This document shows, in pieces, positions 37,420 through 44,833 of a stretch of DNA of 64,000 nt (the first letter of the stretch is position 1; each line of letters begins with the position of its first letter). The translations under genes were made by a program, and so were the position numbers. Source of the stretch: Chitinophaga skermanii (GTDB taxonomy: Bacteria > Bacteroidota > Bacteroidia > Chitinophagales > Chitinophagaceae); assembly GCF_003259335.1 (NCBI RefSeq), contig NZ_QLLL01000009.1:62001-126000 (forward strand), written 5' to 3'. The notes under the pieces are model-generated. The model was not told the DNA's origin. It ran no database searches and saw nothing but the letters and a program-made list of their open reading frames with translations.

Positions 37420-37446
37420 GGGACTGAGCAATCAGTCCCATTTTTA
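37420..37446 (+). terminator. orphan intrinsic terminator
   Basis: GGGACTGA (37420-37427), loop GCAA, TCAGTCCC (37432-37439), then a T run. It points along the plus strand but no plus-strand gene lies within several kilobases upstream. Confidence 0.7.
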
Positions 37447-37618
37447 TTGTACCCTTGCTGGTTGATTTCCAAGTATTTGTTGCTCCTTGTGTAGGAATGC
37501 ACTGTTTTCTTGTGAAGTGCTATACCTTCCTATACCGGCCACTTATCCTTTCCCGAAGCACATCATATACTCGATACTATAATTACCTATTTGAAGTAAG
37601 TTAATTTAATATAAGTAC

Positions 37619-37712
37619 CAAGTAATCTCCAAGTACCTACCATGTAGTTTCCAAGTAGTTTCCATGTAATTCCATGTAGTTTCATCGATACTACATCGAT
37701 ACATCATCGATG
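37619..37712 (+). repeat. second 11-bp-period array, units CAAGTA / CATGTA / CATCGAT
   Basis: CAAGTA or CATGTA starts at 37619, 37630, 37641, 37652, 37663 and 37673, then CATCGAT at 37683, 37694 and 37705. Steps are 11 bases except two of 10. As in the array near 11.65 kb, about six bases are kept and five vary, but the unit sequence is unrelated. The last three units change together to the CATCGAT form, suggesting growth by local duplication. Non-coding surroundings on both sides. Confidence 0.85.
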
Positions 37713-38036
37713 TTTCCCTTACTAACCATAGTATTTTATCGATATTCCCCTTACTATATCCTTATCCTTCCTTTACTTTCATCAACCCGGCATCAAATTC
37801 TAGGAACATGCTGCCTATTCAGCCTTTGGCTACGCCCCCTAGGGCTTATTAACCCCTTTTTTTCTCCTTTCAATAGAAAAATGGGGGATGCAAAACCATT
37901 GCAGGATGTATTCGTATTTTTAATTATATAGCGGTATGAGTGGCGGATGATCAGTTGATTTGCAAGCGATTAACAATCCACACCTGCTTCTAATAATATT
38001 CTAATTTCATTCACAAACCCCGTAAAAAAAATTTCG

Positions 38037-38044
38037 TACCTTTG
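38037..38044 (+). promoter_or_regulatory. -7 box upstream of the small basic protein gene
   Basis: TACCTTTG. The transcript would begin near 38050 with a small hairpin (GCATAG, ACAAA, CTATGC) and carry a leader of about 150 bases that includes an 18-codon open frame. Confidence 0.5.
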
Positions 38045-38096
38045 CAACTCGCATAGACAAACTATGCCCGAAATATTTTCACCAATAAACAATAAG

Positions 38097-38153
38097 ATGG
38101 ACAGTCACCAGGATTGTATCAAACTTAATTTTTTAACTCTCTCGCCTTTGTAA
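38097..38153 (+). CDS. possible 18-residue leader peptide
   Basis: An ATG opens MDSHQDCIKLNFLTLSPL and stops at TAA 38151-38153, inside the leader of the following small gene. It is too short to judge by composition. It could be a chance frame or an upstream regulatory peptide. Confidence 0.25.
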   Translation: MDSHQDCIKLNFLTLSPL

Positions 38154-38201
38154 GAACGCGGCTGCGTGTTCCTGCTGAAGGGCGGGGTAAAACACAAGCT
38201 T

Positions 38202-38399
38202 ATGTTCAAATTTTTATTTTCCAAAAAAAGGAAATTCCTCAAAGAATCAGACGAAAACGTTTACACTTACCCAATTGGCGCCGATGCTATGCCTACCGTA
38301 GCATACGAAGCAAAAAAATATACCAACGTTTTCACTATCAAGCCTAAATACTACAAGCTGAAAAACAAACGTGCAGGTCATCACCTAGCTGCCTTCTAG
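38202..38399 (+). CDS. small basic protein of unknown function
   Basis: A 65-residue basic protein starting MFKFLFSKKRKFLKESDEN and ending KLKNKRAGHHLAAF. There is no signal peptide, membrane span or known domain. The GTG at 38166 would give a longer form but the ATG at 38202 looks more natural. It has a -7 box about 165 bases upstream and no recognisable terminator. Real gene status rests on the promoter and on its protein-like composition. Confidence 0.5.
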   Translation: MFKFLFSKKRKFLKESDENVYTYPIGADAMPTVAYEAKKYTNVFTIKPKYYKLKNKRAGHHLAAF

Positions 38400-38520
38400 C
38401 TATTTGATCTCATCCATACACGGTTATTCGTTTAAAACAAGCCGCTTGGTTATACGCAATTCCATTGCGCATTAAACCTTCCGGCTGGGAACTTGTCATA
38501 TTTATACTAAAAAGTGCAAT

Positions 38521-38931
38521 ATGAAACGAATTTTGCTACTCATCGCAGCCATGGCAAGCCTACAGTTGGTTCATGCCCAAACAGCGCCTAAACAAGCGCC
38601 TAAAGACCAACAAGAGGCACCGAAGAAGGATAAAAAGAAGAAAGATGGTGACGAGCACCGTACTTTGAAGAAAGAATGGGAAGGATTAGGGTTGAATGAT
38701 GAACAAAAATCCAAACTTGCAGGCATTAACAAGTCGTACCACGATGGCGTTAGCGCTGTTGAAAAGAACGCGGCTTTGGATGACAATGCAAAGAAGAAAC
38801 AAATCAAACAACTTAAAGACACCCGTAAACAGCAAGTAGATGCGGTATTAACGCCAGAACAGCGCACAAAACTTGCGCAAGAGAAAGGCGACAAGAAAGA
38901 AGAAAAGAAGGATAAGAAAACAAAACCTTAA
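38521..38931 (+). CDS. exported Lys-rich protein with Spy/CpxP-like (LTxxQ) motifs
   Basis: A 136-residue protein with a signal peptide ending QLVHAQ. The mature protein starts with a Pro/Lys/Gln-rich linker, then a helical domain with GLGLNDEQKSKLAGI and VLTPEQRTKLAQE, which recall the LTxxQ motifs of the Spy/CpxP periplasmic chaperone family, and ends in a Lys/Glu-rich tail. The function as a periplasmic stress or folding protein is an inference from those motifs. A single-gene unit with its own terminator. Confidence 0.65.
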   Translation: MKRILLLIAAMASLQLVHAQTAPKQAPKDQQEAPKKDKKKKDGDEHRTLKKEWEGLGLNDEQKSKLAGINKSYHDGVSAVEKNAALDDNAKKKQIKQLKDTRKQQVDAVLTPEQRTKLAQEKGDKKEEKKDKKTKP

Positions 38932-38953
38932 ACCAATTTTCACAAGTATACTT

Positions 38954-38986
38954 CCCGTTCTTAGCAATAAGGGCGGGATTTTTTTT
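38954..38986 (+). terminator. terminator of the LTxxQ protein gene
   Basis: CCCGTTCTTA (38954-38963), loop GCAA, TAAGGGCGGG (38968-38977, two G-U pairs), then eight or more T. Confidence 0.85.
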
Positions 38987-38990
38987 GCAT

Positions 38991-39026
38991 AAAAAAAGAC
39001 GCTTGCACAATGGCCAGCGTCTTTTT
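38991..39026. terminator. terminator of efp-accB-accC, bidirectional in form
   Basis: AAAAGACGCT (38994-39003) pairs with AGCGTCTTTT (39016-39025), with A and T runs on both sides. Confidence 0.85.
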
Positions 39027-39047
39027 TCCCAAAAAGAGAAATCTGGT

Positions 39048-40385
39048 TTACACCAGTTTAAAGGTTTCTGTAAACTTGGTGGTGAAATTACCTTTACGGA
39101 AATCTTCGTTGCGCATCAATTGCTGATGGAAAGGAATGGTTGTTTTCACACCTTCTACAACGAATTCGCTCAACGCACGTTCCATTGTGTTGATAGCTTC
39201 TTCCCGTGTTTGCGCGATCGTAATGATCTTAGCGATCATTGAATCGTAAAACGGGGGAATAACGTAACCCGCGTAGATATGAGAATCTACACGTACACCA
39301 TGGCCACCTGGCGTGTGCAATACCGTGATTTTACCCGGGGAAGGACGGAAGTCGTTATACGGATCTTCGGCATTGATACGGCACTCGATAGCGTGCATTT
39401 GCGGGATATAATTTTTACCGGAGATAGGAATACCAGCAGCGATTTTGATTTGTTCTTTAATCAAATCGAAGTTGATTACCTCTTCCGTAACGCCGTGCTC
39501 TACTTGGATACGTGTATTCATTTCCATGAAGTAGAAATTACGGTGTTTATCAACCAAGAACTCGATGGTACCAACACTTTCGTAATTGATAGCAGAAGCA
39601 GCTTTGATAGCAGCCTCACCCATTTTCTCACGCAATTCTGGCGTCATGAATGGAGAAGGAGATTCTTCTACGAGTTTTTGGTGACGACGTTGGATAGAGC
39701 AGTCTCTTTCAGAAAGGTGACATACTTTACCGTATTGGTCGCCGGCAACTTGGATTTCGATGTGGCGAGGTTCTTCTACGAATTTCTCCATATAGATACC
39801 ATCGTTGCTGAAAGCGGCGCGAGCTTCGTTTTTAGCCATGTTATAGGCATTTTCGAGTTCGCTTTCTTCCCATACAACGCGCATACCTTTACCACCACCA
39901 CCAGCAGTTGCTTTCAAGATAACGGGCAAACCCATTTCTTTTGCTAACTTCTGTGCTTCTTCTACGCTTTTCAACAAACCATCGGAGCCTGGAATAACAG
40001 GTACACCGGCAGCAATCATGGTTTCTTTCGCGGTCATTTTATCACCCATTTTCCTGATCATCTCAGGAGTTGGGCCGATGAATTTGATACCGTGTTCGCC
40101 GCAGATTTCAGCGAAACGAGCGTTTTCAGCCAAGAAACCGTAACCTGGATGGATTGCATCCGCGTTTGTGATTTCGGCTGCCGCCATGATATGTGGAATG
40201 TTCAAGTAAGAGTCGCTACTTTGCGGCTTACCGATGCAAACAGCTTCATCCGCAAAGCGTACGTGAAGGCTGTCTCTATCAGCAGTTGAATAAACCGCCA
40301 CCGTTTTGATACCCATTTCTTTACACGTACGAATAATACGCAGGGCGATTTCGCCACGGTTGGCAATCAATATTTTTTTAAACAT
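39048..40385 (-). CDS. accC: acetyl-CoA carboxylase biotin carboxylase subunit
   Basis: Carboxylates biotin on AccB with ATP and bicarbonate, the first half-reaction of fatty acid synthesis. The 445-residue protein begins MFKKILIANRGEIALRIIR and contains HPGYGFLAENARFAE, the glycine-rich ATP-grasp loop KATAGGGGKGMR, RDCSIQRRHQKLVEE and the catalytic MEMNTRIQVEHGVTE. It lies downstream of efp and accB on the same strand, a standard Bacteroidota order. A 134-base gap with a large inverted repeat separates it from accB. Confidence 0.96.
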   Translation of the reverse strand: MFKKILIANRGEIALRIIRTCKEMGIKTVAVYSTADRDSLHVRFADEAVCIGKPQSSDSYLNIPHIMAAAEITNADAIHPGYGFLAENARFAEICGEHGIKFIGPTPEMIRKMGDKMTAKETMIAAGVPVIPGSDGLLKSVEEAQKLAKEMGLPVILKATAGGGGKGMRVVWEESELENAYNMAKNEARAAFSNDGIYMEKFVEEPRHIEIQVAGDQYGKVCHLSERDCSIQRRHQKLVEESPSPFMTPELREKMGEAAIKAASAINYESVGTIEFLVDKHRNFYFMEMNTRIQVEHGVTEEVINFDLIKEQIKIAAGIPISGKNYIPQMHAIECRINAEDPYNDFRPSPGKITVLHTPGGHGVRVDSHIYAGYVIPPFYDSMIAKIITIAQTREEAINTMERALSEFVVEGVKTTIPFHQQLMRNEDFRKGNFTTKFTETFKLV

Positions 40386-40399
40386 TGTTAAAGTAATAG

Positions 40400-40515
40400 G
40401 TTATAAAAAGTTTAAAGTTGAAAGGGTGAAAAGTTAGCGGGTATTTTGGGCTAGGTAACATTTACATGTAACTAGTTGAATACCGGGTAACGTTTCAACC
40501 TTTCAACTTTATAAC
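40400..40515. repeat. large imperfect inverted repeat between accB and accC
   Basis: AAAGTTGAAAGG (40414-40425) is the exact inverse of CCTTTCAACTTT (40499-40510). Further inward GGTATT pairs with AATACC, and two CTAG tetramers face each other around the centre; outside, GTTATAAA (40400-40407) matches TTTATAAC (40508-40515). The whole gap can fold into one long hairpin in RNA. Confidence 0.7.
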
Positions 40516-40519
40516 AAGT

Positions 40520-41005
40520 TTATGGTTCAACTAAGAATAAAGGCTGGTCGTACTCTACTGGAGAAGCGTCTTCTACCAATACTTTCACGATTTTACCACT
40601 GATTTCGCTTTCGATTTCATTGAACAATTTCATTGCTTCAATGATGCATACAACTTTGCCAGGAGCCACTTCATCGCCAACACTTGCGAATGCTGGTTTA
40701 TCTGGACCTGCGCTACGGTAGAAGGTACCGATCATTGGAGATTTGATAGTAACCAAGTTGCTAGCAGGAGCTTCAGCAGCTGGTTTAGGTTTTTCAGCAG
40801 CAGGAGCCGCAACTGGTGCAGCAACTGGAGCAGCCACAGGAGCAACAGCTTGAATAGGCGCTGCTACTGGAACAGTTACTATTTGTTGTCCTTCAAGATC
40901 TTTTTGTTTTATAGTAATCTTAAACGTGTCTTGCTCAATGCTCAGTTCACTGATATTAGATTTGTTAACAATCTTAATCAGCTCCTGGATTTGTTTAAAA
41001 TCCAT
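40520..41005 (-). CDS. accB: acetyl-CoA carboxylase biotin carboxyl carrier protein
   Basis: Carries biotin between carboxylase and transferase. At 161 residues it has an N-terminal helix (MDFKQIQELIKIVNKS), an Ala/Pro/Val linker (about 46-80), and a C-terminal biotinyl domain with the biotinylated lysine at residue 126 in IIEAMKLFNEIE. It follows efp by 52 bases and precedes accC. Confidence 0.96.
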   Translation of the reverse strand: MDFKQIQELIKIVNKSNISELSIEQDTFKITIKQKDLEGQQIVTVPVAAPIQAVAPVAAPVAAPVAAPAAEKPKPAAEAPASNLVTIKSPMIGTFYRSAGPDKPAFASVGDEVAPGKVVCIIEAMKLFNEIESEISGKIVKVLVEDASPVEYDQPLFLVEP

Positions 41006-41057
41006 GTAAACAGTTTTTGGTTTAGAAATTTTAGTTTGCGGTGTTAAATTATATCTA

Positions 41058-41624
41058 CTATTCTTTTACTCTTTCGATGTATTCGCCTGTTTTGGTGTTG
41101 ATTCTAATCAATTCACCTTCGTCGCAGAACAAAGGAACCATCACTGTAGCACCTGTTTCAACGGTAGCTGGCTTCAAAGTACGTGTAGCTGTATCGCCTT
41201 TCATACCTGGCTCTGAGTAAGTAATGCGCATAACGATTTTGTCAGGCAATTCAACGCTCATGTGTGCTTCTGTTTCTGTATTGATAGCAACAGATACTTC
41301 TTGACCGTCTTTTAAGAATTGTGGAGCATCGATCATAGTTTCTGGTAATACTACTTGCTCGAACGTTTCGTTATCCATGAAGTTGTAACCTGAGTCGTCT
41401 TTGTACAAGAACTGGAAAGGTTTTTTCTCTACGCGAACTGGGAAGATGGTATCGCCAGAGTTCCAAGTATGCTCGATTGAACGGCTATTGTCAACCCCCT
41501 TTAACTTTGCCCATACTTTGGCCGCGGCGCGGGCGGTTTTATTCTGTCCAAACTCTACAACAGAATATAAACTGTTATCCAGTTTAATAATTAATCCTGT
41601 TCTGATATCTGCAGTTGTAGCCAT
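41058..41624 (-). CDS. efp: translation elongation factor P with an atypical tip loop
   Basis: Relieves ribosome stalling at proline stretches. The three-domain protein of 188 residues has the family C-terminus (GMKGDTATRTLKPATVETGATVMVPLF, EGELIRINTKTGEYIERV). The domain I tip, usually PGKGQAF in other bacteria, reads EFGQNKTARAAAKVWAKLK here, about two residues longer and without PGKG. Lys29 or Arg32 occupies the tip where other EF-Ps carry a modified lysine or arginine. First gene of efp-accB-accC. Confidence 0.94.
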   Translation of the reverse strand: MATTADIRTGLIIKLDNSLYSVVEFGQNKTARAAAKVWAKLKGVDNSRSIEHTWNSGDTIFPVRVEKKPFQFLYKDDSGYNFMDNETFEQVVLPETMIDAPQFLKDGQEVSVAINTETEAHMSVELPDKIVMRITYSEPGMKGDTATRTLKPATVETGATVMVPLFCDEGELIRINTKTGEYIERVKE

Positions 41625-41666
41625 AAAATAGGTTACTGATTTAAAGTTAGAAATTTATTAGGATTG

Positions 41667-41696
41667 CAAAAGTAAAAATTTAATGATATGTACAAA
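41667..41696 (-). promoter_or_regulatory. promoter of efp-accB-accC
   Basis: On the minus strand TTTG (41696-41693), 18 bases, then TACTTTTG (41674-41667). The start site would be near 41660, about 36 bases before the efp ATG. Confidence 0.75.
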
Positions 41697-41842
41697 CAAA
41701 GTTTGCCATTTTTACCATGAAATCTTACCATTTTGGCCCAATTTTCGTGTTTTTTCACGAAATCCTAGCAAAAATAGGGTAATTTTAACTTTACCATTTC
41801 ATTAGTTTACGAGAATATTAATCATTAATTCATTTAGAGACT

Positions 41843-42370
41843 ATGCGTAGATTTCTTTTGATGCTGTTTTTGGCAGCGTGCTGTGCGCCCAATCATGTGT
41901 TTAGCCAATTAGTGAAACATCAGACCCAAACCAGCCCTGTGGCCGATACGGTGCCATTATACCGTAAATATCCAACGATCCCTGCATTCCCACTTTACAC
42001 CGTCGACAATAAGCCATTCGACAAATCTAGGCTCAAAAAAAATAAACCTACCGTGGTATTTATTTTTAGCGTGGAATGTGACCATTGTAGGATTATGACC
42101 GAAGAAATTCAAAAAAACATTGCCAAGTTCAGCAACAGTCAAATTCTTATGATCACCCCTTTTAAAGTGGATCGCATGAAGGAATATTATGATGAGTTTA
42201 AGATTGGTAACTATAAAAATATTACCATGGTAAGTGAGCCTACTCGCCAGATCATGCGGTTTTATGACTTACATTATTTCCCTGGGGTATACATATATGA
42301 TAAAAAGCAATCTTATACGAAAGGCTGGGAAGGTGGCGTAAAACTCGAAACTTTACTTGCCAATTTATAA
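41843..42370 (+). CDS. exported thioredoxin-like protein
   Basis: A 175-residue protein with an N-terminal signal (FLLMLFLAACCAPNHVFSQ) that may be cleaved after FSQ or lipidated at one of its cysteines. The body has a thioredoxin fold with KPTVVFIFSVECDHCRIM, giving a CxxC redox pair (CDHC), and the cis-proline region YFPGVYIYD. It resembles TlpA/ResA-type periplasmic thiol proteins, likely reducing or oxidising disulfides outside the cytoplasm. It stands alone between efp (divergent) and mdh. Confidence 0.8.
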   Translation: MRRFLLMLFLAACCAPNHVFSQLVKHQTQTSPVADTVPLYRKYPTIPAFPLYTVDNKPFDKSRLKKNKPTVVFIFSVECDHCRIMTEEIQKNIAKFSNSQILMITPFKVDRMKEYYDEFKIGNYKNITMVSEPTRQIMRFYDLHYFPGVYIYDKKQSYTKGWEGGVKLETLLANL

Positions 42371-42415
42371 TCTAATTTTTGCTAGATTTTAACGGCGATA
42401 ATTAGCTAGAATCAC

Positions 42416-42423
42416 TATTTTTG
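42416..42423 (+). promoter_or_regulatory. -7 box of mdh
   Basis: TATTTTTG, 37 bases before the start codon. No clear -33 TTG at the usual distance. Confidence 0.5.
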
Positions 42424-42460
42424 TTACCCAAATATTCTTCACTCAAAATAATAAGATAAA

Positions 42461-43402
42461 ATGAAAGTTACTGTAGTAGGTGCTGGAAACGTAGGTGCAA
42501 CCTGCGCCAATGTTTTAGCCCACAGGGATTTCTTACAAGAAGTAGTGTTACTCGATATTAAAGAAGGTACTGCAGAAGGTAAAGCACTCGATATGTGGCA
42601 ACAAGCCCCAATCGATTACTATAGCACAAAAACAGTGGGTGTAACGAACGATTACGCTAGAACTGCCGATAGCGATGTAGTGGTAATCACTTCTGGTTTA
42701 CCACGTAAACCGGGTATGAGCCGCGATGACTTAATTTCTACCAACGCAAACATCGTTAAATCTGTTACAGAAAACATCAACAAATATTCTCCAAATGCCA
42801 TCATCATCGTTGTGTCTAACCCACTCGACGTAATGACTTACTGCGCGTTCTTAACTGCAAAGAAAGACAGCAGCAAAGTATTTGGTATGGCCGGTATCTT
42901 GGATACAGCACGTTACCGTGCGTTCTTGGCTGATGAAATCGGTTGTTCTCCTAAAGACATCCAAGCAATTTTGATGGGTGGCCACGGTGATACAATGGTT
43001 CCATTGCCACGTTACACTACAGTAGCAGGTATTCCTGTAACTGAATTGGTAGCAGCTGATAAATTAGAAGCTATTATTCAACGTACAAAAGTAGGTGGTG
43101 GTGAAATCGTTAACTTGTTGGGTACTTCAGCTTGGTATGCACCAGGTGCTGCTGCTGCTCAAATGGTTGAAGCGATCGTTAAAAACGAAAAACGCATCTT
43201 CCCATGCTGTGCATGGTTAACCGGTGAATACGGTTTGAAAGATATCTACTTGGGCGTACCGGTAGTATTGGGTAAAAACGGTATCGAAAAAATCATCGAG
43301 TTAGATTTGAACGAAGATGAAAAAGCATTGTTAAGTACTTCTGCAACACACGTGAAAGAAGTAATGGACGTGTTAGATAACATGAAAGTAGTTACTGCCT
43401 AA
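42461..43402 (+). CDS. mdh: malate dehydrogenase
   Basis: Interconverts malate and oxaloacetate with NAD in the TCA cycle. A 313-residue LDH-like MDH with the NAD fold GAGNVGATCANVLA (7-20), the substrate arginines in GLPRKPGMSRDDL, LDTARYR near residue 150 and the catalytic histidine in MGGHGDTMVP near residue 176. Own promoter and terminator. Confidence 0.96.
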   Translation: MKVTVVGAGNVGATCANVLAHRDFLQEVVLLDIKEGTAEGKALDMWQQAPIDYYSTKTVGVTNDYARTADSDVVVITSGLPRKPGMSRDDLISTNANIVKSVTENINKYSPNAIIIVVSNPLDVMTYCAFLTAKKDSSKVFGMAGILDTARYRAFLADEIGCSPKDIQAILMGGHGDTMVPLPRYTTVAGIPVTELVAADKLEAIIQRTKVGGGEIVNLLGTSAWYAPGAAAAQMVEAIVKNEKRIFPCCAWLTGEYGLKDIYLGVPVVLGKNGIEKIIELDLNEDEKALLSTSATHVKEVMDVLDNMKVVTA

Positions 43403-43423
43403 GTAATTCTTTCTCAATATATT

Positions 43424-43460
43424 AAAGGGACTCTCTGCCAATGGTAGGGAGTCCTTTTTT
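43424..43460 (+). terminator. terminator of mdh
   Basis: GGACTCTCTGCC (43428-43439) pairs with GGTAGGGAGTCC (43443-43454, two G-U), then T. Confidence 0.85.
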
Positions 43461-43506
43461 TATACCTCAACGGAAACTGTAAATATTTATTTAACAGTAT
43501 ATTGAC

Positions 43507-43547
43507 AATTAGATGTTGCAACATCTAATTAATTGCTGTTACCTTTG
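43507..43547 (+). promoter_or_regulatory. promoter of the YceI gene covered by a perfect 24-bp palindrome
   Basis: A perfect palindrome spans 43507-43530; its left half is AATTAGATGTTG. Its centre holds a TTG (43516-43518) that is 21 bases from the -7 box TACCTTTG (43540-43547), so a protein bound here would block the -33 element. A MarR regulator gene is the next gene downstream. Confidence 0.75.
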
Positions 43548-43573
43548 CTTCATCAAAACACATCAAAAACATT

Positions 43574-44149
43574 ATGAAAAAGTTATTGCTCGCCCTCGTG
43601 GCATTTGCCCCACTTACGATGTTCGCACAGTCAACAACTTGGAACAACGACCCGGCTCACACCTCTATTAACTTCAATGTTACGCACCTTGGCATTGCCC
43701 AAGTAGCCGGTAAATTCGATAAGTTCGAAGGTGCTATCCAAAGCGATAAAAAAGACTTCACCGATGCTAAAATCAACTTCACAGTTGATGTTACTAGCGT
43801 GAATACCTCTGTAGAACCACGTGACAAGCACTTAAAAAGCGACGATTTCTTTAGCGTAGAGAAATACCCAACTATGAAGTTTGTAGGTACTTCTTTGAAG
43901 AAAGTAAGCGGAAATAAATATGTATTGGAAGGCGACTTAACAATCAAAGATGTTACGAAGAAAGTAAAATTTGATGTTGTTTACGGTGGTACAGTGGTAG
44001 ATCCATGGGGTAATAACCGCGCGGGTTTCGATGCTACTACGAGCATCAACCGTTTTGATTACCATATCGATTTTGGTAAAGACAACAACGCCGTTGGTAA
44101 AACTGTAAACTTGGTTTTACACCTCGAATTCACACAGAAAAAAGCGTAA
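43574..44149 (+). CDS. YceI family exported protein
   Basis: A 191-residue lipocalin-like protein with a signal ending LTMFAQ. Family features are WNNDPAHTSINFNVTHLGIAQVAGKF at the mature N-terminus, KHLKSDDFFSVEKYPTMKF, and GFDATTSINRFDYHIDFG. YceI proteins bind isoprenoid-type lipids in the periplasm and are often stress-linked. The promoter carries a palindromic operator, and a MarR gene follows 222 bases downstream, a pairing consistent with local control. Confidence 0.92.
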   Translation: MKKLLLALVAFAPLTMFAQSTTWNNDPAHTSINFNVTHLGIAQVAGKFDKFEGAIQSDKKDFTDAKINFTVDVTSVNTSVEPRDKHLKSDDFFSVEKYPTMKFVGTSLKKVSGNKYVLEGDLTIKDVTKKVKFDVVYGGTVVDPWGNNRAGFDATTSINRFDYHIDFGKDNNAVGKTVNLVLHLEFTQKKA

Positions 44150-44183
44150 TCGCTTCAATTGATAGATGATAGGTTAGGAATAT

Positions 44184-44212
44184 AGGGCGGTGATTTTCAT
44201 CGCCCTTTTTTT
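44184..44212 (+). terminator. terminator of the YceI gene
   Basis: AGGGCGGTGA (44184-44193) pairs with TCATCGCCCT (44197-44206, one G-U) around TTT, then T. Confidence 0.85.
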
Positions 44213-44371
44213 GATCAGAATTAACAATATGCTTAACTTTAATTTCTTTATAAGAAGTGAACAAACAGAAAAACCTACCACGCAAACTTTGTAACTCGTG
44301 CGGTTAGCCTTACTTTTTATAGAATTAGGTCAAATGCATTTCTTCTCAAACACCTTATTACTGCGCATCTT

Positions 44372-44833
44372 ATGTCGAATCTCGAAAAGCTGATTGCAAC
44401 TAAATCATTCTCAAATGAATACCACAAGGGTATGGTAAGTTTAATTTACGTAGGCAACTGGATGATCGCCCGTCATCAACAGTTCTTCAAACAGTTCGAC
44501 ATTACCATGCAGCAATACAATATTTTGCGCATCCTCCGTGGACAACATCCCAAAGTTGCTAGCATTAACACCCTAAAGGAAAGAATGCTCGATAAAATGA
44601 GTGATGTTTCGCGCCTTGTTCAACGCCTCCGTAAAGCCGGCCTGATCGATACAAAAAGTTGTGATCTCGATCGCCGTGCTGTTGATGTTCGTATTACTGA
44701 GAAAGGATTAGAATTACTGAAAGTGATTGACGAAGACTTACAGAAATTAGAAGTCAACCTCAGCAATAACCTCACAGAAAAGGAAGTTTCGCAACTCAAC
44801 AAATTGCTTGATAAAATCTTGGATAACCAATAA
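44372..44833 (+). CDS. MarR family transcriptional regulator
   Basis: A 153-residue winged-helix protein. The recognition region spans TMQQYNILRILRGQ through MSDVSRLVQRLRKAGLI, with the wing at DLDRRAVDVRITEKG. MarR dimers bind palindromes of about 16-20 bases and respond to small ligands. The perfect palindrome in front of the upstream yceI-like gene is the obvious candidate site; no copy of it lies in front of this gene. Its stop codon abuts the stop of the convergent VOC-family gene. Confidence 0.92.
   Translation: MSNLEKLIATKSFSNEYHKGMVSLIYVGNWMIARHQQFFKQFDITMQQYNILRILRGQHPKVASINTLKERMLDKMSDVSRLVQRLRKAGLIDTKSCDLDRRAVDVRITEKGLELLKVIDEDLQKLEVNLSNNLTEKEVSQLNKLLDKILDNQ

Larger units (their letters stand above)
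37053..38201. other. 1.1-kb non-coding region with a repeat array and an orphan terminator
   Basis: No convincing gene is present. It contains an isolated intrinsic terminator (37420), an 11-bp-period array (37619-37711), and a possible promoter at 38037 for the small gene at 38202. The composition is AT-rich except around 37820-37850. Confidence 0.7.

Noticed and set aside
37311..37502. Minus-strand open frame of 63 codons in the non-coding region
   Set aside because: It runs through the orphan terminator hairpin, has no promoter and no recognised family; composition alone is not enough.
38985..39947. Plus-strand open frames opposite accC
   Set aside because: Shadows of the well-supported accC gene; the long one (222 codons) has an atypical Phe/Asp/Thr-rich composition.
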